A DNA stretch of 18,913 nt from JBJHCA01 sp050485785 (GCA_050485785.1 JBJHCA010000068.1:1-18913); one strand, 5' to 3'; shown: positions 8,304 through 16,373, counted from the stretch's first letter. The notes: a model not told the origin generated them from the sequence alone. A program made the numbers and translations.

Positions 8304-9104
8304 CTATCCGGGCAACAAAGCCAGAGCAGCCTCCAAAAGTTCCTGAACTTCTGAGTTTTCCGAAGCATCGGCGAAGTTTTGTAGCGTAGACCGAAGGCTA
8401 TACAGGGCATCATCGCTCAGCAGCGGCGCCATGCCCGAAATGACCTGCAAACCGTGCTGGCGGACCACTTCCACTGCCACGTTGATCATGTGTTCTTCTT
8501 CGAGGGAAATGAGGACCCGCGACACGAGCTCGATATAGGTGAGCATTTCCGCTTCAACATTGGCTATGTTGTACTCGGGACTAACGGAAAGCTCAAGATA
8601 CAAAGCCGGATGATCCCCCAGCTCGTCAACCCGCAAGTGGTATTGCTTGTGGAGTTCGAGATTGAAGAACATGACCTGCAAAAACTCAGGTAAAAAACCC
8701 AGAATCTGCCCCTCACTGTCGAAGTAGATCACCGAAATGTCATCAATGGTACTTAGCAGGCTGTGAACCTGTTCCAGTCCGGCACGGAAATCGCCTTCAA
8801 ACTTCCACCGTGCAGGCATATCCACATCGAACAAGTCAGCAAACACGTCGCCCGAGAATTCACTTTGGTACCTGGGCAGGGCATATTTGTCCTCCTCAGC
8901 AATATAAAACAGCAAATCCATGGCTGTTTGCCAGTCTTCAGCAGTCCAGTCAGCATCCCGTGAAGGCATACCGGCCTCCATGTAATCAGTTGCGCCAAGG
9001 CTGTAATCAAGGTGCTGCACAAACTGGGCACGGAGGGTAATACCTGTGGAGCAAATCAAAAAGACGGCAGCCAAAAACTTGGTGAAAGAGGAAGAAGTTT
9101 TCAT
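8304..9104 (-). CDS. Small secreted protein of unknown function
   Basis: A 266-residue protein that I do not recognise. The N-terminus is a typical signal peptide: charged start MKTSSSF, hydrophobic core FLAAVFLICSTGITL, and a likely cut after L-R-A, before QFVQHL. The mature part is acidic and mainly helical, with repeated L-E-E/D-D patterns and no cysteines, so it is probably a periplasmic or exported protein. No enzymatic motif is visible. Its ATG overlaps the stop of the preceding pseudouridine synthase gene (TAATG), which suggests translational coupling, though a functional link is not obvious. The transcript probably starts at the promoter upstream of the pseudouridine synthase gene. 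Confidence 0.8.
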   Translation of the reverse strand: MKTSSSFTKFLAAVFLICSTGITLRAQFVQHLDYSLGATDYMEAGMPSRDADWTAEDWQTAMDLLFYIAEEDKYALPRYQSEFSGDVFADLFDVDMPARWKFEGDFRAGLEQVHSLLSTIDDISVIYFDSEGQILGFLPEFLQVMFFNLELHKQYHLRVDELGDHPALYLELSVSPEYNIANVEAEMLTYIELVSRVLISLEEEHMINVAVEVVRQHGLQVISGMAPLLSDDALYSLRSTLQNFADASENSEVQELLEAALALLPG

Positions 9105-9808
9105 TATTCGAGCGTTTTAAACAAATCCCATATTTGTTCATGGGGCAAATCGCAGGTTATTTGAATCGTTTCCTTTTTGACGGGATGTTCAAACTCAAGC
9201 GCTCTGGCGTGCAAGTAAATCCTGCCGTCGGCTTCCTTCATGGCACGACCGCCGTATTTTACATCGGCCAAAATGGGAAATCCGGCCTTGCTGAGCTGGG
9301 CCCTGATCTGATGCGACCTTCCGGTTTCGGGATGAACCTCAAGCATGTAGAATGAGCTGACACGGCCGGCGATGCGGTAGGTGAGCCGAGCGGGTTTAGC
9401 GCCCTCCGACCGCCTGGAAGGTTGATCAAAAGCTTTGGTCAGGTTTTTTTCCGCGTCTTTGAGCAGGTAATGCTCCAGCTCACCGCTATCCAGGGGAGGC
9501 CTTTTTTCCACCAGAGCCCAGTACGTTTTTTTCACTGCCCGGCTGCGAAACATTTCCGACATGCGCGACAGCGCTTTTCCGGTACGGGCCATGAGCACCA
9601 CGCCGCTCACGGGGCGGTCGATGCGATGAATGAGGCCGCAAAAAACATTACCGGGTTTATTGTAACGCCTGCGGATGTATTCCCTGACCCATTCCACCAG
9701 GGGCAGGTCGCCGGTTTCATCGCCCTGCACCAGCCAGCCCGCGGGCTTATCGGCGGCTATCAGGTGATTGTCTTCGTACAGGATGCGGATATTTTCTTTC
9801 TTTTTCAC
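9104..9808 (-). CDS. RluA-family RNA pseudouridine synthase
   Basis: A protein of 234 residues from the GTG at 9808. It isomerises uridine to pseudouridine in rRNA or tRNA; the target position cannot be assigned. Family motifs are present in order: ILYEDNHLIAADKPAGWLVQ near the start, the catalytic motif GLIHRIDRPVSGVVLMART (Asp about residue 64), KTYWALVE, a basic-aromatic strand LEVHPETGRSHQIRAQLS, and the closing LHARALEFEHPV. There is no N-terminal S4 domain, as in the shorter TruC/RluA-type members. An in-frame TTG at 9844 could extend it by 12 residues, but that codon overlaps a -7 promoter element, so the GTG at 9808 is the likelier start. Confidence 0.9.
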   Translation of the reverse strand: MKKKENIRILYEDNHLIAADKPAGWLVQGDETGDLPLVEWVREYIRRRYNKPGNVFCGLIHRIDRPVSGVVLMARTGKALSRMSEMFRSRAVKKTYWALVEKRPPLDSGELEHYLLKDAEKNLTKAFDQPSRRSEGAKPARLTYRIAGRVSSFYMLEVHPETGRSHQIRAQLSKAGFPILADVKYGGRAMKEADGRIYLHARALEFEHPVKKETIQITCDLPHEQIWDLFKTLE

Positions 9809-9841
9809 GAAACGGATTGAAGGCTTGCTCAATATAAGCAG

Positions 9842-9849
9842 CAAAGGTA
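9842..9849 (-). promoter_or_regulatory. Bacteroidota-type -7 promoter element upstream of the pseudouridine synthase gene
   Basis: On the minus strand the sequence reads TACCTTTG, matching TAnnTTTG. Transcription would start near 9835, leaving a leader of about 27 nt before the GTG at 9808. The element overlaps the alternative TTG start at 9844 and argues against it. Confidence 0.5.
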
Positions 9850-9904
9850 ATGATTAAACCTTGCATGCTGCCGGCAATTAAAGAGGGTTAGTTTATATGC
9901 TTGT

Positions 9905-9912
9905 TATCTTTG
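9905..9912 (+). promoter_or_regulatory. Bacteroidota-type -7 promoter element upstream of mqnD
   Basis: TATCTTTG matches TAnnTTTG. It lies 55 nt from the opposing element at 9842-9849, so the two genes appear to be transcribed divergently from one short region. Transcription would start near 9919, inside the reading frame that is open from 9897, so mqnD must begin further downstream. Confidence 0.5.
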
Positions 9913-9968
9913 TCGCCGGAGATTCAACCCCGGAGACGATTGCGGGGTTATGCATGCAACACTACAGT

Positions 9969-10811
9969 ATGACAGCCAACAGAGAACAATTAAGCATGGG
10001 CCTATCCCCCTGCCCCAACGACACCTTTATGCTGGATGCCCTGATCCACGGCAAACTCAAAGACAGCACCCCGCCTTTCCACATCATTATGGACGATGTG
10101 GAAGCCCTGAACCAAATGGCGCTCCAGGGCATACCCGACATCACCAAAATGAGCTATGCCACCCTGTTCAGGTGCCTTGATCACTATGCATTGCTGAGGT
10201 CGGGAAGCGCACTGGGCTACGGATGCGGGCCCCTGCTGATAGCCACCCGGGAATACCGGGCTGAGGACATTGATCATCTGCGCATAGCCATACCGGGGCA
10301 TCACACCACAGCCCGCCTGCTATTGGGCATAGCCTGTCCGCGGGCCGTAAACCTGGTTCCCATGCTATTTTCGGACATAGAACAGGCCGTGCTGAGCGGC
10401 AGCGCCGATGCCGGCCTCATTATCCACGAAAACCGGTTTACCTATGAGGCCAAAGGGCTGAAAAAGATCATTGATCTGGGCGAATACTGGGAGCGAACCA
10501 CCAACATGCCCATTCCGCTGGGATGCATAGCCATGCATCGCAGGCACGGCGCTTACATGCACCATCGCGTGGAGCAACTGATTGCCATGAGCGTGGAGCA
10601 TGCATTCCGGCACCCTGATGACTCCCGGCCGTACGTACAGGCCCATGCCAGTGAAATGGATCCCCATGTACAGCAGCAGCACATCAGCACTTACGTCAAT
10701 CACTTTTCAGCAGATCTCGGCGATGAGGGAATCCAAGCTGTTAACACTTTTTACCTCAAAGCTGTGGAAACCGGGCTGATTAAAAGCAGTGATCGCGATC
10801 TTTTTTTATAG
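9969..10811 (+). CDS. mqnD: 1,4-dihydroxy-6-naphthoate synthase (menaquinone futalosine pathway)
   Basis: A protein of 280 residues with the MqnD periplasmic-binding-protein-like fold. MqnD converts cyclic dehypoxanthine futalosine to 1,4-dihydroxy-6-naphthoate, a late step of the futalosine route to menaquinone. The diagnostic N-terminus is LSMGLSPCPNDTFMLDALIHG. Further conserved parts are DVEALNQMALQG, DITKMSYA, LGYGCGPLLIA, IAIPGHHTTARLL, DAGLIIHENRFTY (the conserved His, about residue 153) and PIPLGCIAMHR. The frame is open from 9897, but a -7 promoter element lies inside that extension. I chose ATG 9969; ATG 9954 is also possible. Other futalosine-pathway genes are not in the window. 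It is the last GC-rich gene before the AT-rich island. Confidence 0.93.
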   Translation: MTANREQLSMGLSPCPNDTFMLDALIHGKLKDSTPPFHIIMDDVEALNQMALQGIPDITKMSYATLFRCLDHYALLRSGSALGYGCGPLLIATREYRAEDIDHLRIAIPGHHTTARLLLGIACPRAVNLVPMLFSDIEQAVLSGSADAGLIIHENRFTYEAKGLKKIIDLGEYWERTTNMPIPLGCIAMHRRHGAYMHHRVEQLIAMSVEHAFRHPDDSRPYVQAHASEMDPHVQQQHISTYVNHFSADLGDEGIQAVNTFYLKAVETGLIKSSDRDLFL

Positions 10812-11075
10812 CTTTTTATGGGCGGGTGGGAGTGAGAAAGCGGAATAAGCATATAAGAAACACTCCATGATCTTTAAGGAACAGTAAGCGCTGAGCATAT
10901 TTTGCTGGTTTACTTGTTGTTAAAATAAATAAGGAACATTGGAAAGCTTGTAAAGAAAATTATAGCATGTATGAACCGTCACGCGGGGTGTGACTTCCTT
11001 CAAAACTTCCGGATTCCCCTAATGCCATGTTTTGAAAATAATATTAGCTTTGGGGCAATGCTCCAAAACTTAAAA

Positions 11076-11113
11076 CCAGACATAGCAACAAGAGTATGGC
11101 ATGGTATGTCTGG
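11076..11113. repeat. Perfect 9-bp inverted repeat (CCAGACATA / TATGTCTGG)
   Basis: CCAGACATA (11076-11084) and TATGTCTGG (11105-11113) are exact reverse complements with a 20-nt spacer. Across a small internal loop the stem can extend by ACTT/AAGT on the outside. There is no T run, so it is not a typical terminator. Confidence 0.7.
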
Positions 11114-11237
11114 AAAAAGTGGTGTGGTGTTGGATGTATAAGCGAGTTGGCTGCAAGCCTAAAAGACAACGACATAGTAAAAAACAATATGACAGAATCG
11201 AAAGAATATTTTTGCTGCAATATGAAAACAGAAGAAA

Positions 11238-11323
11238 GCCAACGCTCAATCGGGCACATTTGCTTTCCCCATCACACGTGCCAAAGCTTCGCAAGCAAAA
11301 GAACCCGATTTTTTGCCAACGCT
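11238..11323. repeat. Two-part inverted repeat bracketed by a 9-nt direct repeat
   Basis: AATCGGG (11248-11254) pairs with CCCGATT (11304-11310), and TTTGCTT (11259-11265) pairs with AAGCAAA (11293-11299). The two stems are separated by a symmetric 4x4 internal loop. GCCAACGCT occurs just outside on both sides in the same orientation (11238-11246 and 11315-11323). CCCGA is followed by six Ts, so it may also act as a weak terminator. Confidence 0.65.
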
Positions 11324-11359
11324 GACGTAATAATAAGTAATTTAGAAGCCTAGAAAATT

Positions 11360-12688
11360 ATGGCAAAATTTATACAAAATCTTATAGATGAAATAATAGA
11401 CCAATATGTTTATGCGGACGAAACAAATCGACCGTGGATAATTGGTTTTAGCGGTGGGAAAGACTCAACCGTAATGTTACAGCTCGTTTGGAAAGCAATT
11501 TCACAAATCAAAGAGTTGACAGGAATTGTAAAACGTGATATTTATGTTGTTTGTAATGACACAATGGTTGAAAATCCAGTTATTACAGAATATGTGTATC
11601 GTGTGCTTGACAAAATTGAACAAGCAGCAGTTGAACAGGACATCCCAATAAGAGTAATTAAAACAATTCCTAGGCTTGAAGATTCCTTTTGGGTTAACTT
11701 AATTGGACGTGGCTATCCAGCCCCGAACAACGCTTTTAGATGGTGCACAGAACGTCTGAAAATTAAACCTACTTCTAGGTTTTTAATTGAACAATTAGAC
11801 GAATTTGGAGAAGCGATTATTCTAATAGGTACAAGAACTGCGGAAAGTGATCAACGTGCTAAATCAATGAAAAAACACGCTATCAAAGGAAAGCGTTTGA
11901 CAAAGCACCCTACTCAACCAAACACTTATATGTATGCTCCGATTCGTAGCTTGAGTTTGGAAGAAGTTTGGTACGTAATCAACACAATGGAATCGCCCTG
12001 GGGTTCTGACAATGCAGAACTTTTTCAGATTTATTCAGACGCAAGTGCAGACGATTATGAATGTCCGACTGTTGTTACAAATAAAGAACACAAATCTTGC
12101 GGTCAAAGTCGTTTTGGATGTTGGGTTTGTACAGTTGTTAAAGAAGATAAATCAATGTCCGCTTTGATTGATAACGGATTAACTTGGTTAACTCCGTTAT
12201 TAAAATTCAGAAATCAACTTGCGACAGAAAGAAATATTATCGAACACCGAATGCCAGAACGTAGAAATGGAACAGCTGCCATAAACGGAATGGGGCCATA
12301 TTATCCTTGGTATAGAGCAAAGGTGTTGGAAAGACTTTTTGAAACTCAAAAAGAAATTCAAAAAGAGAAACCGCACGTAGAAATGATTACAAACCAAGAA
12401 TTAGTTGCCATTCAAACAATATGGTACAGAGATTTTATTTTTAACCAAAAAGTTTCAGACCTTTATCGCAAAGCTTACAAAATCAATTTGGATATGAAAG
12501 ACCAAAATGAAAAACACGAAAAGGAATTAGAGTTGTTAAAAAAATCGTGTGAGGACAATCACACCGATTTTGACTTAATTCAAGAATTACTAACGCTTCA
12601 AAAAAACAAATCGCTTTTAAACAGAAAAAGAGGTTTGAAAGAGGATATTGAAAACCGTATTGAAGAGTACCTAAAGAAAGAAAAATAA
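11360..12688 (+). CDS. dndC: DNA phosphorothioation sulfurtransferase DndC
   Basis: A 442-residue protein of the PAPS-reductase/ATP-pyrophosphatase class. The PP-loop IIGFSGGKDSTVML (S31-T37) would bind ATP and adenylylate substrate. FRWCTERLKI (C129) is the DndC-like equivalent of the PAPS-reductase segment. A four-cysteine cluster (C235, C247, C254, C257; core SCGQSRFGCWVCTVV) matches the iron-sulfur cluster site of DndC, which separates it from CysH/CysD. The last ~60 residues are charged and helical. Known role: with DndD and DndE it replaces a non-bridging oxygen of the DNA backbone by sulfur, receiving sulfur from a cysteine desulfurase. No dndA is present here, so an IscS/SufS-type enzyme elsewhere would be needed. 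It is the first gene of a five-gene operon; dndD starts one nucleotide after its stop. Its AT-rich codon use contrasts with the genes before it. Confidence 0.95.
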   Translation: MAKFIQNLIDEIIDQYVYADETNRPWIIGFSGGKDSTVMLQLVWKAISQIKELTGIVKRDIYVVCNDTMVENPVITEYVYRVLDKIEQAAVEQDIPIRVIKTIPRLEDSFWVNLIGRGYPAPNNAFRWCTERLKIKPTSRFLIEQLDEFGEAIILIGTRTAESDQRAKSMKKHAIKGKRLTKHPTQPNTYMYAPIRSLSLEEVWYVINTMESPWGSDNAELFQIYSDASADDYECPTVVTNKEHKSCGQSRFGCWVCTVVKEDKSMSALIDNGLTWLTPLLKFRNQLATERNIIEHRMPERRNGTAAINGMGPYYPWYRAKVLERLFETQKEIQKEKPHVEMITNQELVAIQTIWYRDFIFNQKVSDLYRKAYKINLDMKDQNEKHEKELELLKKSCEDNHTDFDLIQELLTLQKNKSLLNRKRGLKEDIENRIEEYLKKEK

Positions 12689-12689
12689 T

Positions 12690-14807
12690 ATGTACATAAA
12701 GGAAATAGAGTTAAACAACTTTAGAATATATAAAGGAGTTAACAAAGTTAATTTATCGCCTGAGAAAGACAAAAACATAATTGTCGTAAGCGGTAAAAAT
12801 GGTTTTGGAAAAACTACTTTTTTAATGTCGCTTGTTTGGTGTCTTTATGGTAAAAATATGCAAAATGTTGATGAACTTTACCAAAAAGAAATCGGAGACA
12901 AAGGAGGGTATGGAAAGTATATTGGCAACAGTTTAAATAGATTAGCAAAATCAGAAGGAGATACAAAATTTTCTGTTTCTGTTACTTTTTGTGACGTGAA
13001 AATTCCTGAAATCACTTGCAATGAAATTAAAATCACAAGGACTTATGACATTGTTACAAGTGCTAGTGATAAAGTTGAAGTCCTTGTAGATGGTTTTCAA
13101 AATGAATTAATTCAGGATTTAACAACTGACGGTAAACAAGATGGCGAAGAAATTTTTATTCGTGATTTTATTCTTCCTATCGAAATTGCTAAGTTTTTCT
13201 TTTTTGATGCTGAAAAAATCGTTTCACTAGCAGAAATTAATTCTCCCGAACAAAGACGACTTTTAAGCAAAGCTTATACTGAAGTTTTGGGAATTAAGAA
13301 GTATGAAGATTTAAAAGACCAACTTGAATCTATTCAAGATGAATACAGAAAGAAATCAGCAAAACCAAAGGAAAAATCTGAATTAAGTCAAATTATAGCA
13401 GACATTGAAAAAACCCAAATTGAAATTGAAGAAATTGAAAAATCAATTCAAAAAATCAATGACGAAAAATTAGAAAAAGTTAATGCCTCTAATGATATTC
13501 AACGAAAATTGATTCAAGAAGGAAATCAAATGACTCTTGAACAACTAAATAAATTAAAAGAAGAAGAAAGTGGCTTAAACAATAAACTTTCGTTAGTTCA
13601 AGACGACTTAAAGGAACTTTTCGATTTAATCCCTTTTGGTCTAGCGGGTGAGACTTTAATGGAAGTATCAACTCAATTAACAAACGAGAAAAACTACAGA
13701 ACGAATAAGTTTATTCAGGAAGATGTTGGAGAAAAAACTAACAAAATCCTTGATGACATAGAGCAAGAGAAGAAATCTTTTCCAACAGCAATCCCAACAG
13801 AAATCAGAAATTTTTACGAAAATCAAATTAAAAACTTGGTAAGAAAACACTTTTTTGCTAATGCACCTGAATTGCCATCAAATTTTGAGGCATTACACGA
13901 TTTTTCAGATGCTGAAACCAACGAATTAAATGGTTTAGTAAACAACTTAAAACATACTTTTAAAGAAGTGTTTACGCGATTGAATGATGAATACTCTCGC
14001 TCAAAAAATCAATTAGATTCCATCCGAAGAAAAATAAGAGATGCAGAAAAAGATGCAGAAGATGAATACATTTCTAATTTGAGAAGCGAAAAAGAGCGTT
14101 TGGACTTACGTGTAATGTCTATCGAAAAAGACATTTACGATTACAAAGAGAAAATTGGAGGCTTAAAGAATGACATTAAAACCTTAAAGCAACGTCAAGA
14201 AGAATTAAGAAAGAAAATTGATGATTCTAGAAAATACAGTGCAAAAGAAGAAAAAGCACAAGAGGTAATTGACCGTTTAAAAGGATTTATAAAATCATTT
14301 AAAGAGGAAAAGAAAAAATCACTTGAATATAATATTTTAAATGAATTGAACATTTTGATGCACAAAAAAGGCTTTATCAAAAAAGTTGCGGTTGACATCA
14401 ACCAATCGGGTGATGATGTGGACATTAATTTATTTAATTCACGAAATGATAAGATTGATAAAGGTTCGCTTTCAATGGGTGAAAGACAAATGTATGCTTC
14501 TGCCCTTTTAAAAGCATTGGTAGATGAATCGGATATTGAATTCCCAGTTTTCATTGACTCACCAATGCAGAAATTTGACCGTGACCACGCTGAAAACGTA
14601 ATCAAAGAATTTTATCCAAATGTTTCAAAGCAAGTGGTGCTTTTCCCTTTGATTCATAAAGAATTGACTGAAAGTGAATTCAACTTATTGAAACCAAAAA
14701 TCAGTAAGGCATATTTGATACATTATTTTAGTATGGACGCTTCAAAATTTGTTGAATCTGTTCCAGACCAATTAATTAAAACATACAACGAGCTTTATGC
14801 AGATTAA
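12690..14807 (+). CDS. dndD: DndD, SMC/Rad50-like ATPase of DNA phosphorothioation
   Basis: A 705-residue ATPase with the split ATP-binding cassette of SMC/RecF proteins. The N-terminal lobe has IELNNFRIYKG and Walker A SGKNGFGKTTFL (about G35-T42). Long charged coiled-coil arms follow (about 200-300 and 425-540). The C-terminal lobe has the signature GSLSMGERQ (592-600), Walker B FPVFIDSP (618-625) and the D-loop-like KFDRDH. DndD is known to hydrolyse ATP and is proposed to open or nick DNA during sulfur incorporation. It partners with DndC and DndE. Start is fixed by the 1-nt gap after dndC, and its last 11 nt overlap dndE. Generic AAA/RecF-like anti-phage ATPases are an alternative, but the DndC and DndE neighbours settle the assignment. 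Confidence 0.93.
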   Translation: MYIKEIELNNFRIYKGVNKVNLSPEKDKNIIVVSGKNGFGKTTFLMSLVWCLYGKNMQNVDELYQKEIGDKGGYGKYIGNSLNRLAKSEGDTKFSVSVTFCDVKIPEITCNEIKITRTYDIVTSASDKVEVLVDGFQNELIQDLTTDGKQDGEEIFIRDFILPIEIAKFFFFDAEKIVSLAEINSPEQRRLLSKAYTEVLGIKKYEDLKDQLESIQDEYRKKSAKPKEKSELSQIIADIEKTQIEIEEIEKSIQKINDEKLEKVNASNDIQRKLIQEGNQMTLEQLNKLKEEESGLNNKLSLVQDDLKELFDLIPFGLAGETLMEVSTQLTNEKNYRTNKFIQEDVGEKTNKILDDIEQEKKSFPTAIPTEIRNFYENQIKNLVRKHFFANAPELPSNFEALHDFSDAETNELNGLVNNLKHTFKEVFTRLNDEYSRSKNQLDSIRRKIRDAEKDAEDEYISNLRSEKERLDLRVMSIEKDIYDYKEKIGGLKNDIKTLKQRQEELRKKIDDSRKYSAKEEKAQEVIDRLKGFIKSFKEEKKKSLEYNILNELNILMHKKGFIKKVAVDINQSGDDVDINLFNSRNDKIDKGSLSMGERQMYASALLKALVDESDIEFPVFIDSPMQKFDRDHAENVIKEFYPNVSKQVVLFPLIHKELTESEFNLLKPKISKAYLIHYFSMDASKFVESVPDQLIKTYNELYAD

Positions 14808-16371
14808 TATAAAAACTTCAGAAGCTAATCAAGAAATTGTTAGAAAACTAACAAACAAACTTCCTGTTGGTACTAAAGAAAACGTAATTGCGAGAATTGC
14901 TTTAGGTTATTCATTACAAAATGGCAGGAAATTCAGTAATTCAGAATTTAATTTGTACGATTCTAAAGGAAAAGAGTATAAGGAACATATTCTTTTTGAT
15001 GCTAAATACAGAGATTTCTTTGTTGCTTTAATTTCTCAGCATTATGGCATATACAAAACGCACGAAAACATCCCGAAATATGTAAAACTTCATATCGACC
15101 ACGGATTGGAGTTAATGGATAACTTGTTTAATAACAGTAACAATTATACCTTTTTCGATTTCTTGATTGAGCATTTAGACAAAGGAATTTCAATGCTTGA
15201 TACAGTTACAGTAAGTTTAGATGCTGTAAAAAACAATAGTCAGAATATTGAGAAAACCTTCTTTAAAGAACCTATAAAAATATATGTCGGAAAAAACTCT
15301 TCAACAAATGAAGACATTTTACTTGGTTTCAACGATACCAATGTTTACAACAATTGCCATATTGCTGTTGCAGGAAGTTCAGGAACAGGAAAAACGCAAT
15401 TTGCTTTAGAGTTACTCAATCAAATTAGCAGTGAATCCAATCATCACGTAAGTTTTATTTACCTTGACTTCAAAGGTTTAAAAGATGATGATTTAAAATA
15501 TTTCCAACCCTTCTTTGATAAAACAAAAGCAACTTTCATTGATGCTCCAAATACACCATTTCCAGTAAATCCGTTATCATTCATTGATAGTATTAATGAA
15601 GTAAATAAGCAAATGGGAGTTGACAAATTTGTGGACATCATTTGTAAATACTCAAATATTGGAATTAAACAAAGAGGAACTTTACGTGATGCTACTTTGG
15701 AAGCCTTTTTGAGCAAAAAGCCAGGAGAATATCCAAGTTTCCCCGAAATCAATGAAAAACTATTAGAAATTGTTGGAGACAAACGAGATACATTAACGGA
15801 AATTATTGACGAATTAAGTCGTTACAACATTTTTGAAGATCCAAAAAAGGGAGCAACTTTTTTAAATCAAAACATCTATTTGTCTCTTTCAGGTGATTTA
15901 TCAAATTCAGTACGTTTCACATCCTTGTTTTTGATTATCAATTACATTTACAACACGTTAATGAATATGGATAGCACACCAACCGAAAACGGTTACAAAG
16001 GTATGCGATACGTATTATTGATTGATGAAGCACACGTAATTTTCAAAGAGAAAAAATATCAAGATATTCTCGAAAAAATTCTTCGTGAAATCCGTTCAAA
16101 AGGCGTTTCTGTGATTATGCTTTCCCAAGGTATTGACGAATTTAACCAATCCAACTTTGACTTTTCAAGTATGTGCGAAATGTCATTCTTGTTGGATATT
16201 AAAGATAAAACAAACACAAAAGCCATTAATAAATTCCTAGGACTTAGCGACAAAGACGGAATCAAAGTAGCACGAAGCCTTGAAAAAATCCAAAAAGGTC
16301 AAGCCATTTCCAATATCAAGGAATTTACAAAAGGTGAGTTGTTTGAATTGAAACAATTTTATGCGAGTTAA
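14797..16371 (+). CDS. dndE: DndE fused to a HerA/FtsK-like ATPase
   Basis: A 524-residue two-part protein. Residues 1 to about 112 match the small DndE protein (ENVIARIALGYSLQNG, YDSKGKEYKEHILFD, YRDFFVALISQHYG, HIDHGLELMDNL). Stand-alone DndE is only about 110-130 residues and binds nicked double-stranded DNA. Residues from about 160 on are a P-loop ATPase: Walker A IAVAGSSGTGKTQ (193-200), FIYLDFKG (220-227), a HerA-like insertion, YLSLSGDLSN, Walker B YVLLIDEAH (405-413), and IRSKGVSVIMLSQGIDEF (432-449), all in the order typical of HerA/FtsK-type DNA translocases. The fusion would couple DndE's DNA binding to hexameric DNA pumping; this is inference. The start overlaps dndD by 11 nt, so translation is coupled. 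No stop or restart separates the two domains. Confidence 0.9.
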   Translation: MQINIKTSEANQEIVRKLTNKLPVGTKENVIARIALGYSLQNGRKFSNSEFNLYDSKGKEYKEHILFDAKYRDFFVALISQHYGIYKTHENIPKYVKLHIDHGLELMDNLFNNSNNYTFFDFLIEHLDKGISMLDTVTVSLDAVKNNSQNIEKTFFKEPIKIYVGKNSSTNEDILLGFNDTNVYNNCHIAVAGSSGTGKTQFALELLNQISSESNHHVSFIYLDFKGLKDDDLKYFQPFFDKTKATFIDAPNTPFPVNPLSFIDSINEVNKQMGVDKFVDIICKYSNIGIKQRGTLRDATLEAFLSKKPGEYPSFPEINEKLLEIVGDKRDTLTEIIDELSRYNIFEDPKKGATFLNQNIYLSLSGDLSNSVRFTSLFLIINYIYNTLMNMDSTPTENGYKGMRYVLLIDEAHVIFKEKKYQDILEKILREIRSKGVSVIMLSQGIDEFNQSNFDFSSMCEMSFLLDIKDKTNTKAINKFLGLSDKDGIKVARSLEKIQKGQAISNIKEFTKGELFELKQFYAS

Positions 16372-16373
16372 AT

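Larger units (their letters stand above)
10812..11359. other. Junction between GC-rich core and AT-rich dnd island
   Basis: I see no convincing gene in these 548 bases. The region has mixed composition and several inverted repeats: GTCAC/GTGAC near 10978-10994, TTGGGGC/GCTCCAA (11050-11066, one G-T pair), a perfect 9-bp repeat at 11076-11113, and a long two-part stem at 11248-11310. A weak promoter-like pair, TTG (11313-11315) and TAATTTAG (11338-11345, one mismatch to TAnnTTTG), lies upstream of dndC. Confidence 0.5.

Noticed and set aside
11141..11323. Integron attC site or gene cassette
   Set aside because: The stem has a two-box layout, but the outer boxes are GTT...AAC and direct AAC repeats rather than RYYYAAC...GTTRRRY. 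No integrase gene is present. Kept only as an unexplained repeat.
11096..11353. Possible 85-codon ORF, or a 54-codon version from ATG 11190, ending 6 nt before dndC
   Set aside because: It spans the inverted-repeat element and its peptide has no recognisable features and a biased, Cys/His-rich composition. It is most likely a chance open frame.
11360..12688. CysH/CysD-type assimilatory sulfate enzyme
   Set aside because: The PP-loop is shared, but the SCGQSRFGCWVCTVV cysteine cluster and the dndD/dndE neighbours identify DndC.
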